The position numbers were made by a program, and so were the translations under genes. A model generated the notes under the pieces. That model was not told the origin of the DNA, made no database searches, and saw only the letters and a program-made list of their open reading frames with translations. This document shows, piece by piece, positions 1 through 7,780 of a stretch of DNA of 64,000 nucleotides (position 1 is its first letter; the number at the start of each line of letters is the position of its first letter). The DNA is from Virgifigura sp964551315 (GTDB lineage Bacteria > Pseudomonadota > Alphaproteobacteria > Dongiales > Dongiaceae): NCBI GenBank assembly GCA_964551315.1, contig CAZKCM010000013.1, positions 13,037-77,036 on the forward strand. The letters are read 5' to 3'.

Positions 1-698
1 TCGTCGGTCGACTGCAGCTTGACGGCCGTGCCGGTCACCAGAAAGGCCGTCGAGCCCACGGTATCGACATCGAAGGCGTCGATCGACAGCGTGGCCTGGT
101 AGGTGCTCGCCGTGCCCGTCGCCGCGTCGCTGGCGGTCAGGGTGAAGGTGCCGCCGCCGGCGCTGTCGAAGGTGAAAGCCAGCGTGCCGTCGTCGCCGCC
201 CGCGTTTTCGAAGAAGCCGGTGGCGGAGACGTTGATCACGCCGGCCGAGCCGGTAAAGCCGCTGGTGATCTGGGTCACGCCGTTGACGAGCTGGTTGCCG
301 TTGAACTCGGTGTCCTCGGCGATGCGATCGACCTCGGCGAGCAGGGCCTGGTACTCGGTGTCGAGCATGTTGCGCTCGGTCGCCGAGAGCTGGCCGGAGC
401 TGGCCTGCACCGCCAGGGTCTTCATCCGGGTCAGGATGTCCTGCACCTTGCCCATGGCGCCTTCGCCGATCTGCAGCATCGAGATCGCCTGACCGGCGTT
501 CACGCTCGCCTGCTTGAGGGCGTTGACCTCGAGGTTCAGGCGAGAGCCGATGGCGAGCGAGGCCGCGTCGTCCCGGGCCGTGACCACGCGGGTACCGGAC
601 GACAGCTTGGCCAGCGACGAGGTGGCCGCCGCGTCCGACGCCGTCAGGTTGCGGTGCGCAACGTTGGCGGCGTAGTTCGAGATAACGTTAAGAGCCAT
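1..698 (-). CDS. flagellin, N-terminal part (runs off window)
   Basis: Flagellin, the secreted filament subunit. About 232 residues are present. The protein opens with MALNVISNYAANVAHRNL and then has the D0/D1 features of the family (LSSGTRV, DDAASLAIGSRL, NQLVNGVTQ). The C-terminal D1/D0 half lies beyond position 1. The ATG at 696-698 is preceded by a good Shine-Dalgarno AGGAG (708-712). A sigma-54 promoter at 794-808 and a GGA-loop hairpin in the leader lie upstream. Its neighbours are a divergent O-GlcNAc-transferase-like enzyme and a deoxysugar operon, so the filament may be glycosylated. The family call is secure; the exact paralogue is unknown because the gene is incomplete. Confidence 0.95.
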   Translation of the reverse strand, partial: MALNVISNYAANVAHRNLTASDAAATSSLAKLSSGTRVVTARDDAASLAIGSRLNLEVNALKQASVNAGQAISMLQIGEGAMGKVQDILTRMKTLAVQASSGQLSATERNMLDTEYQALLAEVDRIAEDTEFNGNQLVNGVTQITSGFTGSAGVINVSATGFFENAGGDDGTLAFTFDSAGGGTFTLTASDAATGTASTYQATLSIDAFDVDTVGSTAFLVTGTAVKLQSTD

Positions 699-727
699 CT
701 TCGGAATCTCCTACTTGGATGGTTGAC

Positions 728-742
728 ATAGCGTCCTGCTAT
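728..742 (-). promoter_or_regulatory. leader hairpin with GGA loop (candidate CsrA site)
   Basis: In the flagellin transcript this reads ATAGC-AGGAC-GCTAT: a perfect 5-bp stem with AGGA in the loop, about 30 nt before the start codon. The Shine-Dalgarno AGGAG at 708-712 supplies a second GGA. A GGA in a loop plus one at the ribosome site is the usual layout of CsrA-repressed leaders, and a fliW gene (CsrA antagonist) lies at 9816-10328. The structure is seen; the function is inferred, and no csrA is in the window. Confidence 0.5.
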
Positions 743-793
743 CCGGGGCTACCTGCCCCGCGGGATCGAACGCACGATCCCGCCGGATCTCTC

Positions 794-808
794 GCAATCG
801 CCGTGCCA
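794..808 (-). promoter_or_regulatory. sigma-54 promoter of the flagellin gene
   Basis: The minus strand reads TGGCACGGCGATTGC, a complete match to the sigma-54 consensus TGGCACG-N4-TTGC with GG and GC ten bases apart. It would start transcription near 782 and give a leader of about 85 nt, which includes the GGA hairpin. The tandem palindromes at 914-948 are 110-150 bp upstream of the promoter, a usual enhancer distance. Confidence 0.85.
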
Positions 809-913
809 TCGCCCGCCGGGGGCGCCCCGCCCGGAACGTCAAGCGGTTAGGCGCCGCAGGCGGCCGGGCGGGCCGGGACACCGGGAAAATCCTTCCCGGC
901 CGCGCCCGCCTTG

Positions 914-948
914 CCCGGCAGAATTTGCCGGGACGGCAGAACCTGCCG
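914..948. promoter_or_regulatory. tandem GGCA-N5-TGCC palindromes (FlbD/ftr-like enhancer)
   Basis: Two palindromes lie side by side: CCCGGCA-GAATT-TGCCGGG (914-932) and CGGCA-GAACC-TGCCG (934-948), with centres 18 bp apart. The same tandem arrangement occurs near the flgI/fliX and flgF/fliL promoters. The motif resembles the ftr enhancer bound by the sigma-54 activator FlbD in Caulobacter flagellar promoters. That identification is by resemblance. Confidence 0.6.
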
Positions 949-1061
949 ATCCGCAATTTTTGCGCGAAATCGCTCCTTAAAGGCTTTGCTAAGGATGTTC
1001 TGCCAGCTTCTGCCGGGCTGCCGGCGGGATCGGCCGGCTGCCCGCTATTCGGGAGAGGGGA

Positions 1062-3623
1062 ATGGCAGGACCGCTCGCCGGCCGGAAGACGGCAGGGAAG
1101 AAGACGCGGAAGCCCCGCCGGGGTGCCGAGGGGCCGCAGGCCGGGCCGAACCTGGCGGAGCGTCTGCAGGACGGGCTGCGCCGCCAGATGGCCGGCGATT
1201 TCGCCGCCGCGGAGGCCGCCTATGCCGAGGTCCTGGAGGCCGCGCCCCGGAATCCGGACGCCCTGCATCTGCTCGGCGTGGTCCGGTTGCAGACGGGCCG
1301 GTTCGCGGAGGCCGTCGATCTCATCGCGCGGGCGGTTCGCGAGAAGCCCAACAACGCCGACTATCACGGCAACCTTGCGGCGGCCCTGCTCAAGGCGGAG
1401 AGGAACGAGGAGGCGGCCGAGGAGTGCCGCGCCGCGCTTCGCCTCAACCCGAACAACGCCGGCTTTCACACCAACCTCGCGGTGGCGCTGCGCCGGCTGG
1501 GGCAGCCATTCGCGGCGATCGAGGAATATCGCGCCGGGCTGCGGCTCAATCCCACGGCCGTCCATCTCCACAAGTCCATCGGCGACCTTTATCTGGAGGA
1601 GGAGTGTTACGCAGAGGCGCGCGACAGCTACCGCGCCTATCTGGATCAGGCGCCCGACGATCCGGAAGCCCACAACGCCCACAACAATCTCGGTCACGCC
1701 GAGGAGAAGCTGGGGAACCTGGAGGTCGCGGCGGCCTGCTACCGTCAGGCGCTGGCGCTGCGGCCGGAGGACCCCGACTACATCAACAACGTCGCCTTGA
1801 TGGAACGGGCGCATGGCCGTTTCGACCAGGCGCTCGAAATGCTGAAGAAGGCCAGGGCGCTGGCGCCCGACCGGTGGGGCACCACCGCCAATCTCGCCGG
1901 CGTCCTGCTCGATCTCGGGAAGGGGGAGGAGGCCGTCGCGCTGCTGCGCGAGCAGCTCGACCTGCATCCGGACGAGCCCGGGCTCTGGTACCGGCTCGGG
2001 CTGGCGCTCTTCATGGCGGGGAAGATCGACGCCGCCCAGGAGGCCTTCCTGCGCTCGATCGAGCTCGATCCCGACAATGCGGAGGTCTATCACGCGCTGA
2101 GCGGCTGCTTCTTCTCGACCGACCCGGCCAAGGCCTACGCGGTCCTGCGGAAGGTCCTCGAACTGCGCCCCCGCCACCTCGAGGCGCATCTGGTGATCTG
2201 CGAAATCCTCCAGCTGCTCAGGAGGCCGGACGAAGCCAACATCCGGGCCCACGCGGCCATGATGCTGGAAACCTATCGTCCGCAGAACTTCGCCTTTCCG
2301 CTGAAGGCCTTCCGGCACACCTGCGATTTCGACGGCATCGCCAGCCTGGGCGATGTCTGGGCGCTGGCGGACCAGATCCCGGCGCGCATGCTGCCGCAGG
2401 CCTTCCTCCACATGCTGCCGATGGCGGACACGCCGGAGCGGAGCGACCATCTGGTCCGGCTGCATCGCCGCTGGGGTGCCGCCAACGAGAAACAGGCGAA
2501 GCTGAACCCGCTGCCGCCTCTTCCCGACCGGCGGCCGGGCGGGCGCATCCGGCTCGGCATCCTGTCGTCGGATCTCAACAGCCACTCCGTGGCGAAGTGC
2601 ATGATGCCGCTGCTGGAGGCCTATGATCGCGACCGGTTCGAGGTCTTCTGCTACTCGCCCCGCAAGACGGGCGACGCGGTCGAGCGTCGGATCGAAGGCC
2701 TGGTCACCGCCTTCCGCTTCGTCGAGAACGAGCCGGACCCGAGCATCGCCGCGACGATCCGCTCCGACGACATCGACATCCTGTTCGACCTCAACGGCAT
2801 AACCCAGCACAGCCGAACGGCCGTGCTCGCCTACCGCCCGGCGCCGGTCCAGATCGAATGGCTCGGCTATCCCTTCACCTGCGGCATGCCGCAGATCGAT
2901 TACATGGTGACGGACCGCTTCATCCGCCCGACGCGGGACGACCTGCTCGTCGAGACGCCGCTGGAGCTCCCCGGCGCCTGGATCTGCTTCACCGACATGG
3001 GGCGGGCCGAGGTCGATCCGACGCCGCCCTGCGTGAAGACCGGCGCCGTCACCTTCGGCACGCTGAACAACCCCTACAAGTTCACGCGCGAGGCGGTCGC
3101 GGTCTGGGCCCGCGTGATGAACGAGGTCCCCGGCTCACGCTTCCTGGTCGTCCGCGCGCGCGACGGCTCGACCCTGATGTGCCAACACCTGGTCGCGGAG
3201 TTCGCCAAGCACGGCGTGTCGGGCGACCGCCTGTTCTTCATGCGGAACGAACCCGGCCGCCACCTGCACGCCTACAACGAGATCGACATCTCGCTGGACA
3301 CCTTCCCGCTCACCGGCGGCACCACGACCTGCGACGCGCTGTGGATGGGCGTGCCCGTCGTCAGCCTGGCGGGCGAAAGCTTCCACCAGCGCATCAGCCA
3401 CGCCATCCTCAACCACGCCGGGCTCGGCGATCTCAGCCGCACCACGATCGACGACTACGTCGCGACGGCGACCGCCCTGGCGCGCGACTCCGACCGGCTG
3501 GCCGCGCTGCGCCGCACCCTGCGCCAGACCCTGCTCGACTCGGACATGTTCCGGCGCGATCGCTTCGTGCCGGCCTTTCAGCAGACGATGGAAACGCTCG
3601 TCGAGCGGCACGGGCTGCGCTAA
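1062..3623 (+). CDS. TPR and O-GlcNAc-transferase-like glycosyltransferase (GT41 type)
   Basis: 853 residues. The N-terminal half (about residues 25-430) is a run of tetratricopeptide repeats, for example LLGVVRLQTGRFAEAVDL and LGNLEVAAACYRQALALRP. The C-terminal half (about 480-850) is the SPINDLY/OGT catalytic region: RLGILSSDLNSHSVAKCM, QIEWLGYPFTCGMPQIDY, VTFGTLNNPYKFT, DTFPLTGGTTTCDALWMGVP and ESFHQRISHAIL. Such enzymes transfer a sugar from a nucleotide donor to Ser/Thr of a protein, with the TPRs binding the acceptor. The ATG at 1062 follows GAGAGGGGA. Lying divergent from flagellin, it is a good candidate for the flagellin glycosyltransferase; this role is inferred. A short lysine-rich leader precedes the repeats. 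Confidence 0.88.
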   Translation: MAGPLAGRKTAGKKTRKPRRGAEGPQAGPNLAERLQDGLRRQMAGDFAAAEAAYAEVLEAAPRNPDALHLLGVVRLQTGRFAEAVDLIARAVREKPNNADYHGNLAAALLKAERNEEAAEECRAALRLNPNNAGFHTNLAVALRRLGQPFAAIEEYRAGLRLNPTAVHLHKSIGDLYLEEECYAEARDSYRAYLDQAPDDPEAHNAHNNLGHAEEKLGNLEVAAACYRQALALRPEDPDYINNVALMERAHGRFDQALEMLKKARALAPDRWGTTANLAGVLLDLGKGEEAVALLREQLDLHPDEPGLWYRLGLALFMAGKIDAAQEAFLRSIELDPDNAEVYHALSGCFFSTDPAKAYAVLRKVLELRPRHLEAHLVICEILQLLRRPDEANIRAHAAMMLETYRPQNFAFPLKAFRHTCDFDGIASLGDVWALADQIPARMLPQAFLHMLPMADTPERSDHLVRLHRRWGAANEKQAKLNPLPPLPDRRPGGRIRLGILSSDLNSHSVAKCMMPLLEAYDRDRFEVFCYSPRKTGDAVERRIEGLVTAFRFVENEPDPSIAATIRSDDIDILFDLNGITQHSRTAVLAYRPAPVQIEWLGYPFTCGMPQIDYMVTDRFIRPTRDDLLVETPLELPGAWICFTDMGRAEVDPTPPCVKTGAVTFGTLNNPYKFTREAVAVWARVMNEVPGSRFLVVRARDGSTLMCQHLVAEFAKHGVSGDRLFFMRNEPGRHLHAYNEIDISLDTFPLTGGTTTCDALWMGVPVVSLAGESFHQRISHAILNHAGLGDLSRTTIDDYVATATALARDSDRLAALRRTLRQTLLDSDMFRRDRFVPAFQQTMETLVERHGLR

Positions 3624-3632
3624 TGCGGAATT

Positions 3633-3732
3633 NNNNNNNNNNNNNNNNNNNNNNNNNNNNNNNNNNNNNNNNNNNNNNNNNNNNNNNNNNNNNNNNNNNN
3701 NNNNNNNNNNNNNNNNNNNNNNNNNNNNNNNN
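3633..3732. other. assembly gap (100 N)
   Basis: Exactly 100 unresolved bases, the usual placeholder for a scaffold join of unknown length. It falls 10 bp after the stop of the TPR glycosyltransferase and 6 bp before the stop of the CmcI-like gene, so further genes of this locus could be missing here. Confidence 0.98.
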
Positions 3733-3738
3733 GTCGCG

Positions 3739-4503
3739 CTACTTCACCCGCTTCAGCCAGGCGCCCGGCCAGTAGGTGACCATCTCGGTCACGTTCCCTT
3801 CGTTGAAGGGGAAGGGCGGGGGCTCGATCACGAAGTCGTCGCGGCGCGCGGCGAACGCGGCCGCGGCCTCGGTCGGGTTGTTCCAGCTCCAGTCCGGCGC
3901 CGTCCGCGGCCCGCCGACGACTTGGCCCATGATGCCGTCGCAGGCGACGATGTAGGAACCGACCGAGACCAGATCGGCATAGGCCTCCAGCTCGTCCAGG
4001 ACGTGCTGCTTGCTGTGATTGGAATCGAGGATGACGATCGCGGTCTCGCCCGGCGCGACCAGCGATTTCACCTTTTGCACGATCGCCGGATCGGTCGAGC
4101 TGCCCTCGACCAGCGTGATGAAGCCGGCGAGCTCGTGCGCCTCGATCGCCTTGCGGTTGTGCGGCCGGATCTCGATGTCGATGCCGATGACGCGGCCGCG
4201 CTCCATCGCCTTGCACAGGCTCGCGTAGAAGATCAGCGAGCCGCCATGGGCGACGCCGGTCTCGACGATCACGTCGGGTTTCAGCCGGTACACCACCTCC
4301 TGGATCCGGATCATGTCCTCCGGAAGCTGGATGATCGGCCGGCCCATCCAGGAGAAGCCGTAGACGTACTTGTTGTCCCAGCCGCAGCGCAGCCAGGCGC
4401 GCGAGACGACGGAGAACGCCTCGCGGCTGTCCATCGGCCAGACCCGCTCCTCGCCGTTCTCGGCGACGGTCACGGTTCCGGCTTCGAGGTCGATCTTAAT
4501 CAC
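3739..4503 (-). CDS. CmcI-like cephalosporin hydroxylase family protein (SAM-binding fold)
   Basis: 254 residues. It matches the CmcI / cephalosporin hydroxylase family, which has a Rossmann-type methyltransferase fold: VIVETGVAHGGSLIFYASLCKAM (about residues 77-99) is the cofactor loop, followed by RVIGIDIEI, VEGSSTDP, AIVILDSNHSKQHVL and VGSYIVACDG. In surface-sugar clusters, members of this family act as sugar methyltransferases or hydroxylases; which one cannot be told here. GTG start at 4503, overlapping the end of the upstream epimerase by 8 bases, so translation is probably coupled. It is the last gene of the sugar operon before the gap. Confidence 0.8.
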   Translation of the reverse strand: MIKIDLEAGTVTVAENGEERVWPMDSREAFSVVSRAWLRCGWDNKYVYGFSWMGRPIIQLPEDMIRIQEVVYRLKPDVIVETGVAHGGSLIFYASLCKAMERGRVIGIDIEIRPHNRKAIEAHELAGFITLVEGSSTDPAIVQKVKSLVAPGETAIVILDSNHSKQHVLDELEAYADLVSVGSYIVACDGIMGQVVGGPRTAPDWSWNNPTEAAAAFAARRDDFVIEPPPFPFNEGNVTEMVTYWPGAWLKRVK

Positions 4504-5317
4504 GGGCGATCAGCTCCTCTCGGATGTCCCGCACCAGCCGGTCGAGATTGGCCAGCAGGCCGGTCGGGGCGAAGCCGAACTCGCGGCGCGCCCGTTCGAT
4601 GGAGATCGGCGGGAAGACGGGCGCCGGCGCGTCCGCCTCCACCGACACGCGGCAGCCCGTAAGCGCCTGCAGCCGGTCGACCAGGACCCCGTTTTCGACG
4701 TTCTCGCCGCCGGCGACGTTGTAGAGCCGCTGCCGGCCGGCAACGGCGATGCGGGCCAGAACCGGGACGGCGTCCTCGACGCAAACGTAGTCCTTGGCGG
4801 CGGTCCGCGCCGTGCGAAGGCGAACGGCGCCGTGGGCCACCGCGTCCCGCGTGATCGCGGCCAGGAAGTTCTCGCCGGGCATGCCGGGGCCATAGACGTT
4901 CGACAGCCGCACGACGCGCGTCCCCGGGCGGCCGGACGCCAGGCACAGGGCCTCCCCCGTCAGCTTCGACAGGTTGTAGAGGTCGTCGGCGTCCTGCGGG
5001 TTGACGGTGATCGGCGCGTCTTCCTCGCCCGAGGCCAGGCCGCGATAGACGCGGGTCGAGGAGAGGTAGAGCAGGGAGTCGAACTTCGCCCGGCGCAGCA
5101 CTTCCTGCAGGACGCAGGCATGCGCCTCGACCGTGTCGAAGGGCCGCGTCCGGAAATCGGCCGTCAGCCCAATGCAGAAGATCACGTGCCCCAGCGGCCG
5201 CGCGAAGACCGAAGGGTCGCCGCGGTCGGGGGCAAAGCAGCTCTCGCCGCTCTCGTGCAGATACCGGACCAGATGCGAGCCTATGAAGCCGGAGGCGCCG
5301 AGGACGGTGAAGCTCAT
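4496..5317 (-). CDS. NAD(P)-dependent epimerase/dehydratase (sugar 4-ketoreductase type)
   Basis: 273 residues, extended short-chain dehydrogenase fold. FTVLGASGFIGSHLVRYL is the N-terminal GxxGxxG nucleotide loop, LLYLSSTRVYRG carries the catalytic Ser/Thr strand, and YNLSKLTGE gives the YxxxK pair. VVRLSNVYGPGMP follows as in UDP-sugar epimerases. In a CDP-sugar pathway such an enzyme would reduce or epimerise the 4-keto intermediate made by RfbG; the exact stereochemistry is not readable. The ATG at 5317 overlaps the stop of the acyltransferase gene (ATGA), so the two are coupled. The track-length frame in the other direction of the start is read-through; this internal ATG starts at the beta-strand expected for the family. 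Confidence 0.82.
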   Translation of the reverse strand: MSFTVLGASGFIGSHLVRYLHESGESCFAPDRGDPSVFARPLGHVIFCIGLTADFRTRPFDTVEAHACVLQEVLRRAKFDSLLYLSSTRVYRGLASGEEDAPITVNPQDADDLYNLSKLTGEALCLASGRPGTRVVRLSNVYGPGMPGENFLAAITRDAVAHGAVRLRTARTAAKDYVCVEDAVPVLARIAVAGRQRLYNVAGGENVENGVLVDRLQALTGCRVSVEADAPAPVFPPISIERARREFGFAPTGLLANLDRLVRDIREELIARD

Positions 5318-5802
5318 GTCCGGTATCCGATGGTGCGCGCCGGGCTGCCGACGTTGATGGAGTAGGGGGGCAGCTCGCCCCGGACCAGGGAGCCGGCGCC
5401 CACCACGCAGCCCCGCCGCAGGCGGGCGCCGTCGAGCAGCACCGTGTTGGCGCCGATCCAGACATCGTCCTCGATGACGATGCCGCCGCGGCTGGGCTGG
5501 AATCCCTGCTCGCGGATCGGCCGGTCGCGGCGGCGGTACTCGTGGTTGACCGGCGCCAGGGTGCAGTTGGCGGCGATCGCCACGTCGCGGCCGATCGTCA
5601 CGCCGTTGCCGAGATAGATCACGGTGCCGGAGTTGATGACGCTGTTGGGGCCGATGCGCAGGTCGCCGCTGCCGCCGGCCGGCTTGACCTTGACGAAGGA
5701 ATCGATGACCACGCCCGCCTCGATGACGATGCGGCTGCCGCGCACCGACTCCTCGATGTCGGCCAGCGGCGATATGCGCGCGCTTTCGTCGATGGTCAGC
5801 AC
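5314..5802 (-). CDS. left-handed beta-helix (hexapeptide repeat) acyltransferase
   Basis: 162 residues made almost wholly of hexapeptide repeats (IEAGVVID, LRIGPNSVI, VTIGRDVAI) and ending with the family signature IVIEDDVWIGANTVLLDGARL and VVGAGSLV, as in maltose, galactoside and sugar O-acetyltransferases. NHEYRRRD carries the catalytic-type His. It probably acetylates a sugar of the polymer or nucleotide sugar made by this operon. GTG start at 5802, 7 bases inside the end of the 3,5-epimerase gene; its stop overlaps the next ATG by four bases. Confidence 0.82.
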   Translation of the reverse strand: MLTIDESARISPLADIEESVRGSRIVIEAGVVIDSFVKVKPAGGSGDLRIGPNSVINSGTVIYLGNGVTIGRDVAIAANCTLAPVNHEYRRRDRPIREQGFQPSRGGIVIEDDVWIGANTVLLDGARLRRGCVVGAGSLVRGELPPYSINVGSPARTIGYRT

Positions 5803-6341
5803 GGCGCCTCCGCCGCGAGGAGCGGCAGCGCGCGGTCGCGCGCCGAGATGATGCGTTCCTCGGCCGGCGGCCAGACGATGCCGATGGACGGATCGTCCCA
5901 GCGCACGCCGCGGGCGAGCTCCGGCCGGTAGGGCGCGGAGATCTGGTAGAACACCTCGGAGCCGTCGGCCAGCGTCTGGAAGCCGTGCGCGAACCCACCG
6001 GGCGCATAGACCATATGCCCGTTCTCCTCGTTGAGCTCGGTCGCGAACCAGCCGCGATAGGTCGGCGAGTCCGGGCGCAGGTCGACGATGACGTCGAAGA
6101 TGCGGCCGCGGATGCAGCGGATCAGCTTGGCCTCCGCGCCCTCGCCGATCTGGTAGTGCAGCCCCCGCAGGGTCCCGGCCCGCGGGTTGAAGGAGGTGTT
6201 GCACTGGCTGAAGCTGGTCTCGAGGCCAAGCTCGCCGAACTCCCGCGCGCACCAGGTGCGGGCGAAGTAGCCGCGCTCGTCCTCCAGCCGTTCCGGCACC
6301 ACCAGATAGGCGCCGCGCAGCCCCGTCTCGCGAAAGATCAC
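5796..6341 (-). CDS. dTDP-4-dehydrorhamnose 3,5-epimerase-like sugar epimerase (RfbC family)
   Basis: 181 residues, the full length of RfbC/RmlC-type cupin epimerases. Family residues are clear: ERGYFARTW, TLRGLHYQIG (catalytic His), AKLIRCIRGRIFDVIVDLR, YAPGGFAHGFQTL and SEVFYQ. These enzymes epimerise C3 and C5 of a 4-keto-6-deoxysugar nucleotide. Because the neighbouring activation genes are CDP-specific (rfbF, rfbG), the substrate here is more likely a CDP-4-keto-6-deoxyhexose, possibly after C3 methylation; that is inference. GTG start at 6341 overlaps the stop of the methyltransferase gene by four bases. Confidence 0.85.
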   Translation of the reverse strand: MIFRETGLRGAYLVVPERLEDERGYFARTWCAREFGELGLETSFSQCNTSFNPRAGTLRGLHYQIGEGAEAKLIRCIRGRIFDVIVDLRPDSPTYRGWFATELNEENGHMVYAPGGFAHGFQTLADGSEVFYQISAPYRPELARGVRWDDPSIGIVWPPAEERIISARDRALPLLAAEAPC

Positions 6342-7645
6342 GCCACCACCCGCACCGTGGGGATCGGGAACACGAACCGCCCGCGCCAGTCGCGGATGAA
6401 GGCCATCTGCTCCATGATCTCGTCCTTGAGGTTCCAGGGCAGGACGAGAAGGTAGTCCGGCCGCGTCTCGCGCACCCGGTCGGGGTGGTGGATCGGGATG
6501 TGCGTGCCGGGCAGGAACAGCCCCTGTTTGTGCGGGCTGATGTCGACCACGTAGTCGAGGAAGTCGTCGCGGATGCCGCAATAGTTCAGCAGCGTGTTGC
6601 CCTTGGCCGCGGCGCCGTATCCGACGATCCGCCTGCCGGTGAACTTCGCCTCGATGAGGAAGGCGAGCAGGCCCCGCTTGATCGCCTTGATCCGCTCGGC
6701 GAAGGCGCCGTAGGTCGCGATCCGGTCGAGGCCGGCCGCGCGCTCGCGCGCCCGCATCTCGCCGACCCTGTGGGCGACCGCGCCCGCCGCGTCGCGGTGG
6801 CGGGCGAAGACTCGCAGCGAGCCGCCATGGGTCGGAAGCTCCTCCACGTCGAACACCGTCAGCCCGTGCGCCGCGAAGATGCGCTCGACGGTCAGCAGCG
6901 AGAGGTAGGAGACGTGCTCGTGGTAGATCGTGTCGAACTGGCCCTGCCGGATGAGGTTCAGCAGGTGCGGGAACTCCACGGTCAGCACGCCCGTGGGCCG
7001 CAGCGCGATGGCGAGCCCGGCGACGAAGTCGTTGATGTCGGGCACATGCGCCAGCACGTTGTTGGCGATCAGCAGGTCCGCCCGCTGGTCGCGCTCGGCC
7101 AGGAGGCGCGCCGTCTCCACGCCGAAGAACCGCGTCAGGGTCGGGATGCCCTTGGCCGCGGCCACGGCGGCGACGTTCTCCGCCGGCTCGATGCCGAGCA
7201 CCGGAACGCCGCGCTCCTGGAAGTACTGCAGCAGGTAGCCGTCGTTGCTCGCGATCTCGACCACCTGGCTCTCGCCGCCGATCGCGAACCGTTCGGTTGC
7301 CATTGCCGCGTAGCGCGCCGCGTGCCGCAGCCAGCTTTCCGAGAAGGAGGAGAAGTAGGCATAGTCGCGGAACAGCTCCTCCGGGGCGCAGAGATGCTCG
7401 AGCTGCACGAGGAAGCAGCGGTCGCAGACGGCGGCGCGCAGCGGGTAGAACCGCTCCGGCTCGCGAAGCTGCGCGGCCGTCCGGTAGGCGTTCGCCAGCG
7501 GCGTCATGCCGAGGTCGGCGAAGCGGTGGGTGAGCGGCGCGCGGCAGAACCGGCAGGCCGGCGCATCGCCGGCCAACGCGTCTCCGGAGGGCGCCGCCAT
7601 CTCGCGCGCGGCGGTGTCGGAGGCGGGTTGGGATACTGAAGCCAT
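6338..7645 (-). CDS. sugar C-methyltransferase (NovU/TylCIII type)
   Basis: 435 residues. It has the three-part layout of sugar C-3 methyltransferases. An N-terminal zinc-type cysteine motif CRFCRA is followed by CDRCFLVQLEH. A SAM domain follows, with VVEIASNDGYLLQYF and VLGIEPAENVA. The C-terminal domain carries ATYGAFAERIKAIK and GYGAAAKGNTLLNYCGI. FDTIYHEHVSYLSLLTVERIF is the signature catalytic stretch. The enzyme should add a methyl branch to a keto-deoxysugar nucleotide. The ATG at 7645 was chosen over two in-frame upstream ATGs because these lie inside the palindromic repeat at 7661-7733; AAGG precedes 7645. It lies 135 bp after rfbG and is coupled to the epimerase. Confidence 0.87.
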   Translation of the reverse strand: MASVSQPASDTAAREMAAPSGDALAGDAPACRFCRAPLTHRFADLGMTPLANAYRTAAQLREPERFYPLRAAVCDRCFLVQLEHLCAPEELFRDYAYFSSFSESWLRHAARYAAMATERFAIGGESQVVEIASNDGYLLQYFQERGVPVLGIEPAENVAAVAAAKGIPTLTRFFGVETARLLAERDQRADLLIANNVLAHVPDINDFVAGLAIALRPTGVLTVEFPHLLNLIRQGQFDTIYHEHVSYLSLLTVERIFAAHGLTVFDVEELPTHGGSLRVFARHRDAAGAVAHRVGEMRARERAAGLDRIATYGAFAERIKAIKRGLLAFLIEAKFTGRRIVGYGAAAKGNTLLNYCGIRDDFLDYVVDISPHKQGLFLPGTHIPIHHPDRVRETRPDYLLVLPWNLKDEIMEQMAFIRDWRGRFVFPIPTVRVVA

Positions 7646-7660
7646 GGACCTTGCCTCGAA

Positions 7661-7733
7661 TGTCATGCCCGGGCCTGACCCGGGCATCCGGGGCACCGGG
7701 CGCTGGACCCCCGGATCGCGCCCGGGGGTGACA
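7661..7733. repeat. palindromic extragenic repeat (alphaproteobacterial REP-like)
   Basis: 73 bp bounded by inverted ends TGTCA and TGACA. It holds two perfect hairpins: ATGCCCGGG-CCTGA-CCCGGGCAT (7665-7687) and ACCCCCGG / CCGGGGGT around 7707-7729. This is the style of short palindromic element scattered through many alphaproteobacterial genomes. It sits between rfbG and the methyltransferase gene and could also attenuate or stabilise the operon mRNA. Confidence 0.75.
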
Positions 7734-7780
7734 CCCGGATTGGATCTTGAACGAAACCCTTGCTGTTGGACCTGCGGGTG

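Noticed and set aside
711..2810. 699-residue minus-strand frame opposite the TPR glycosyltransferase
   Set aside because: It is antisense to a clear conserved protein, rich in Arg/Val/Asp as expected for the complement of GC-rich coding DNA, and has no ribosome site or recognisable domain.
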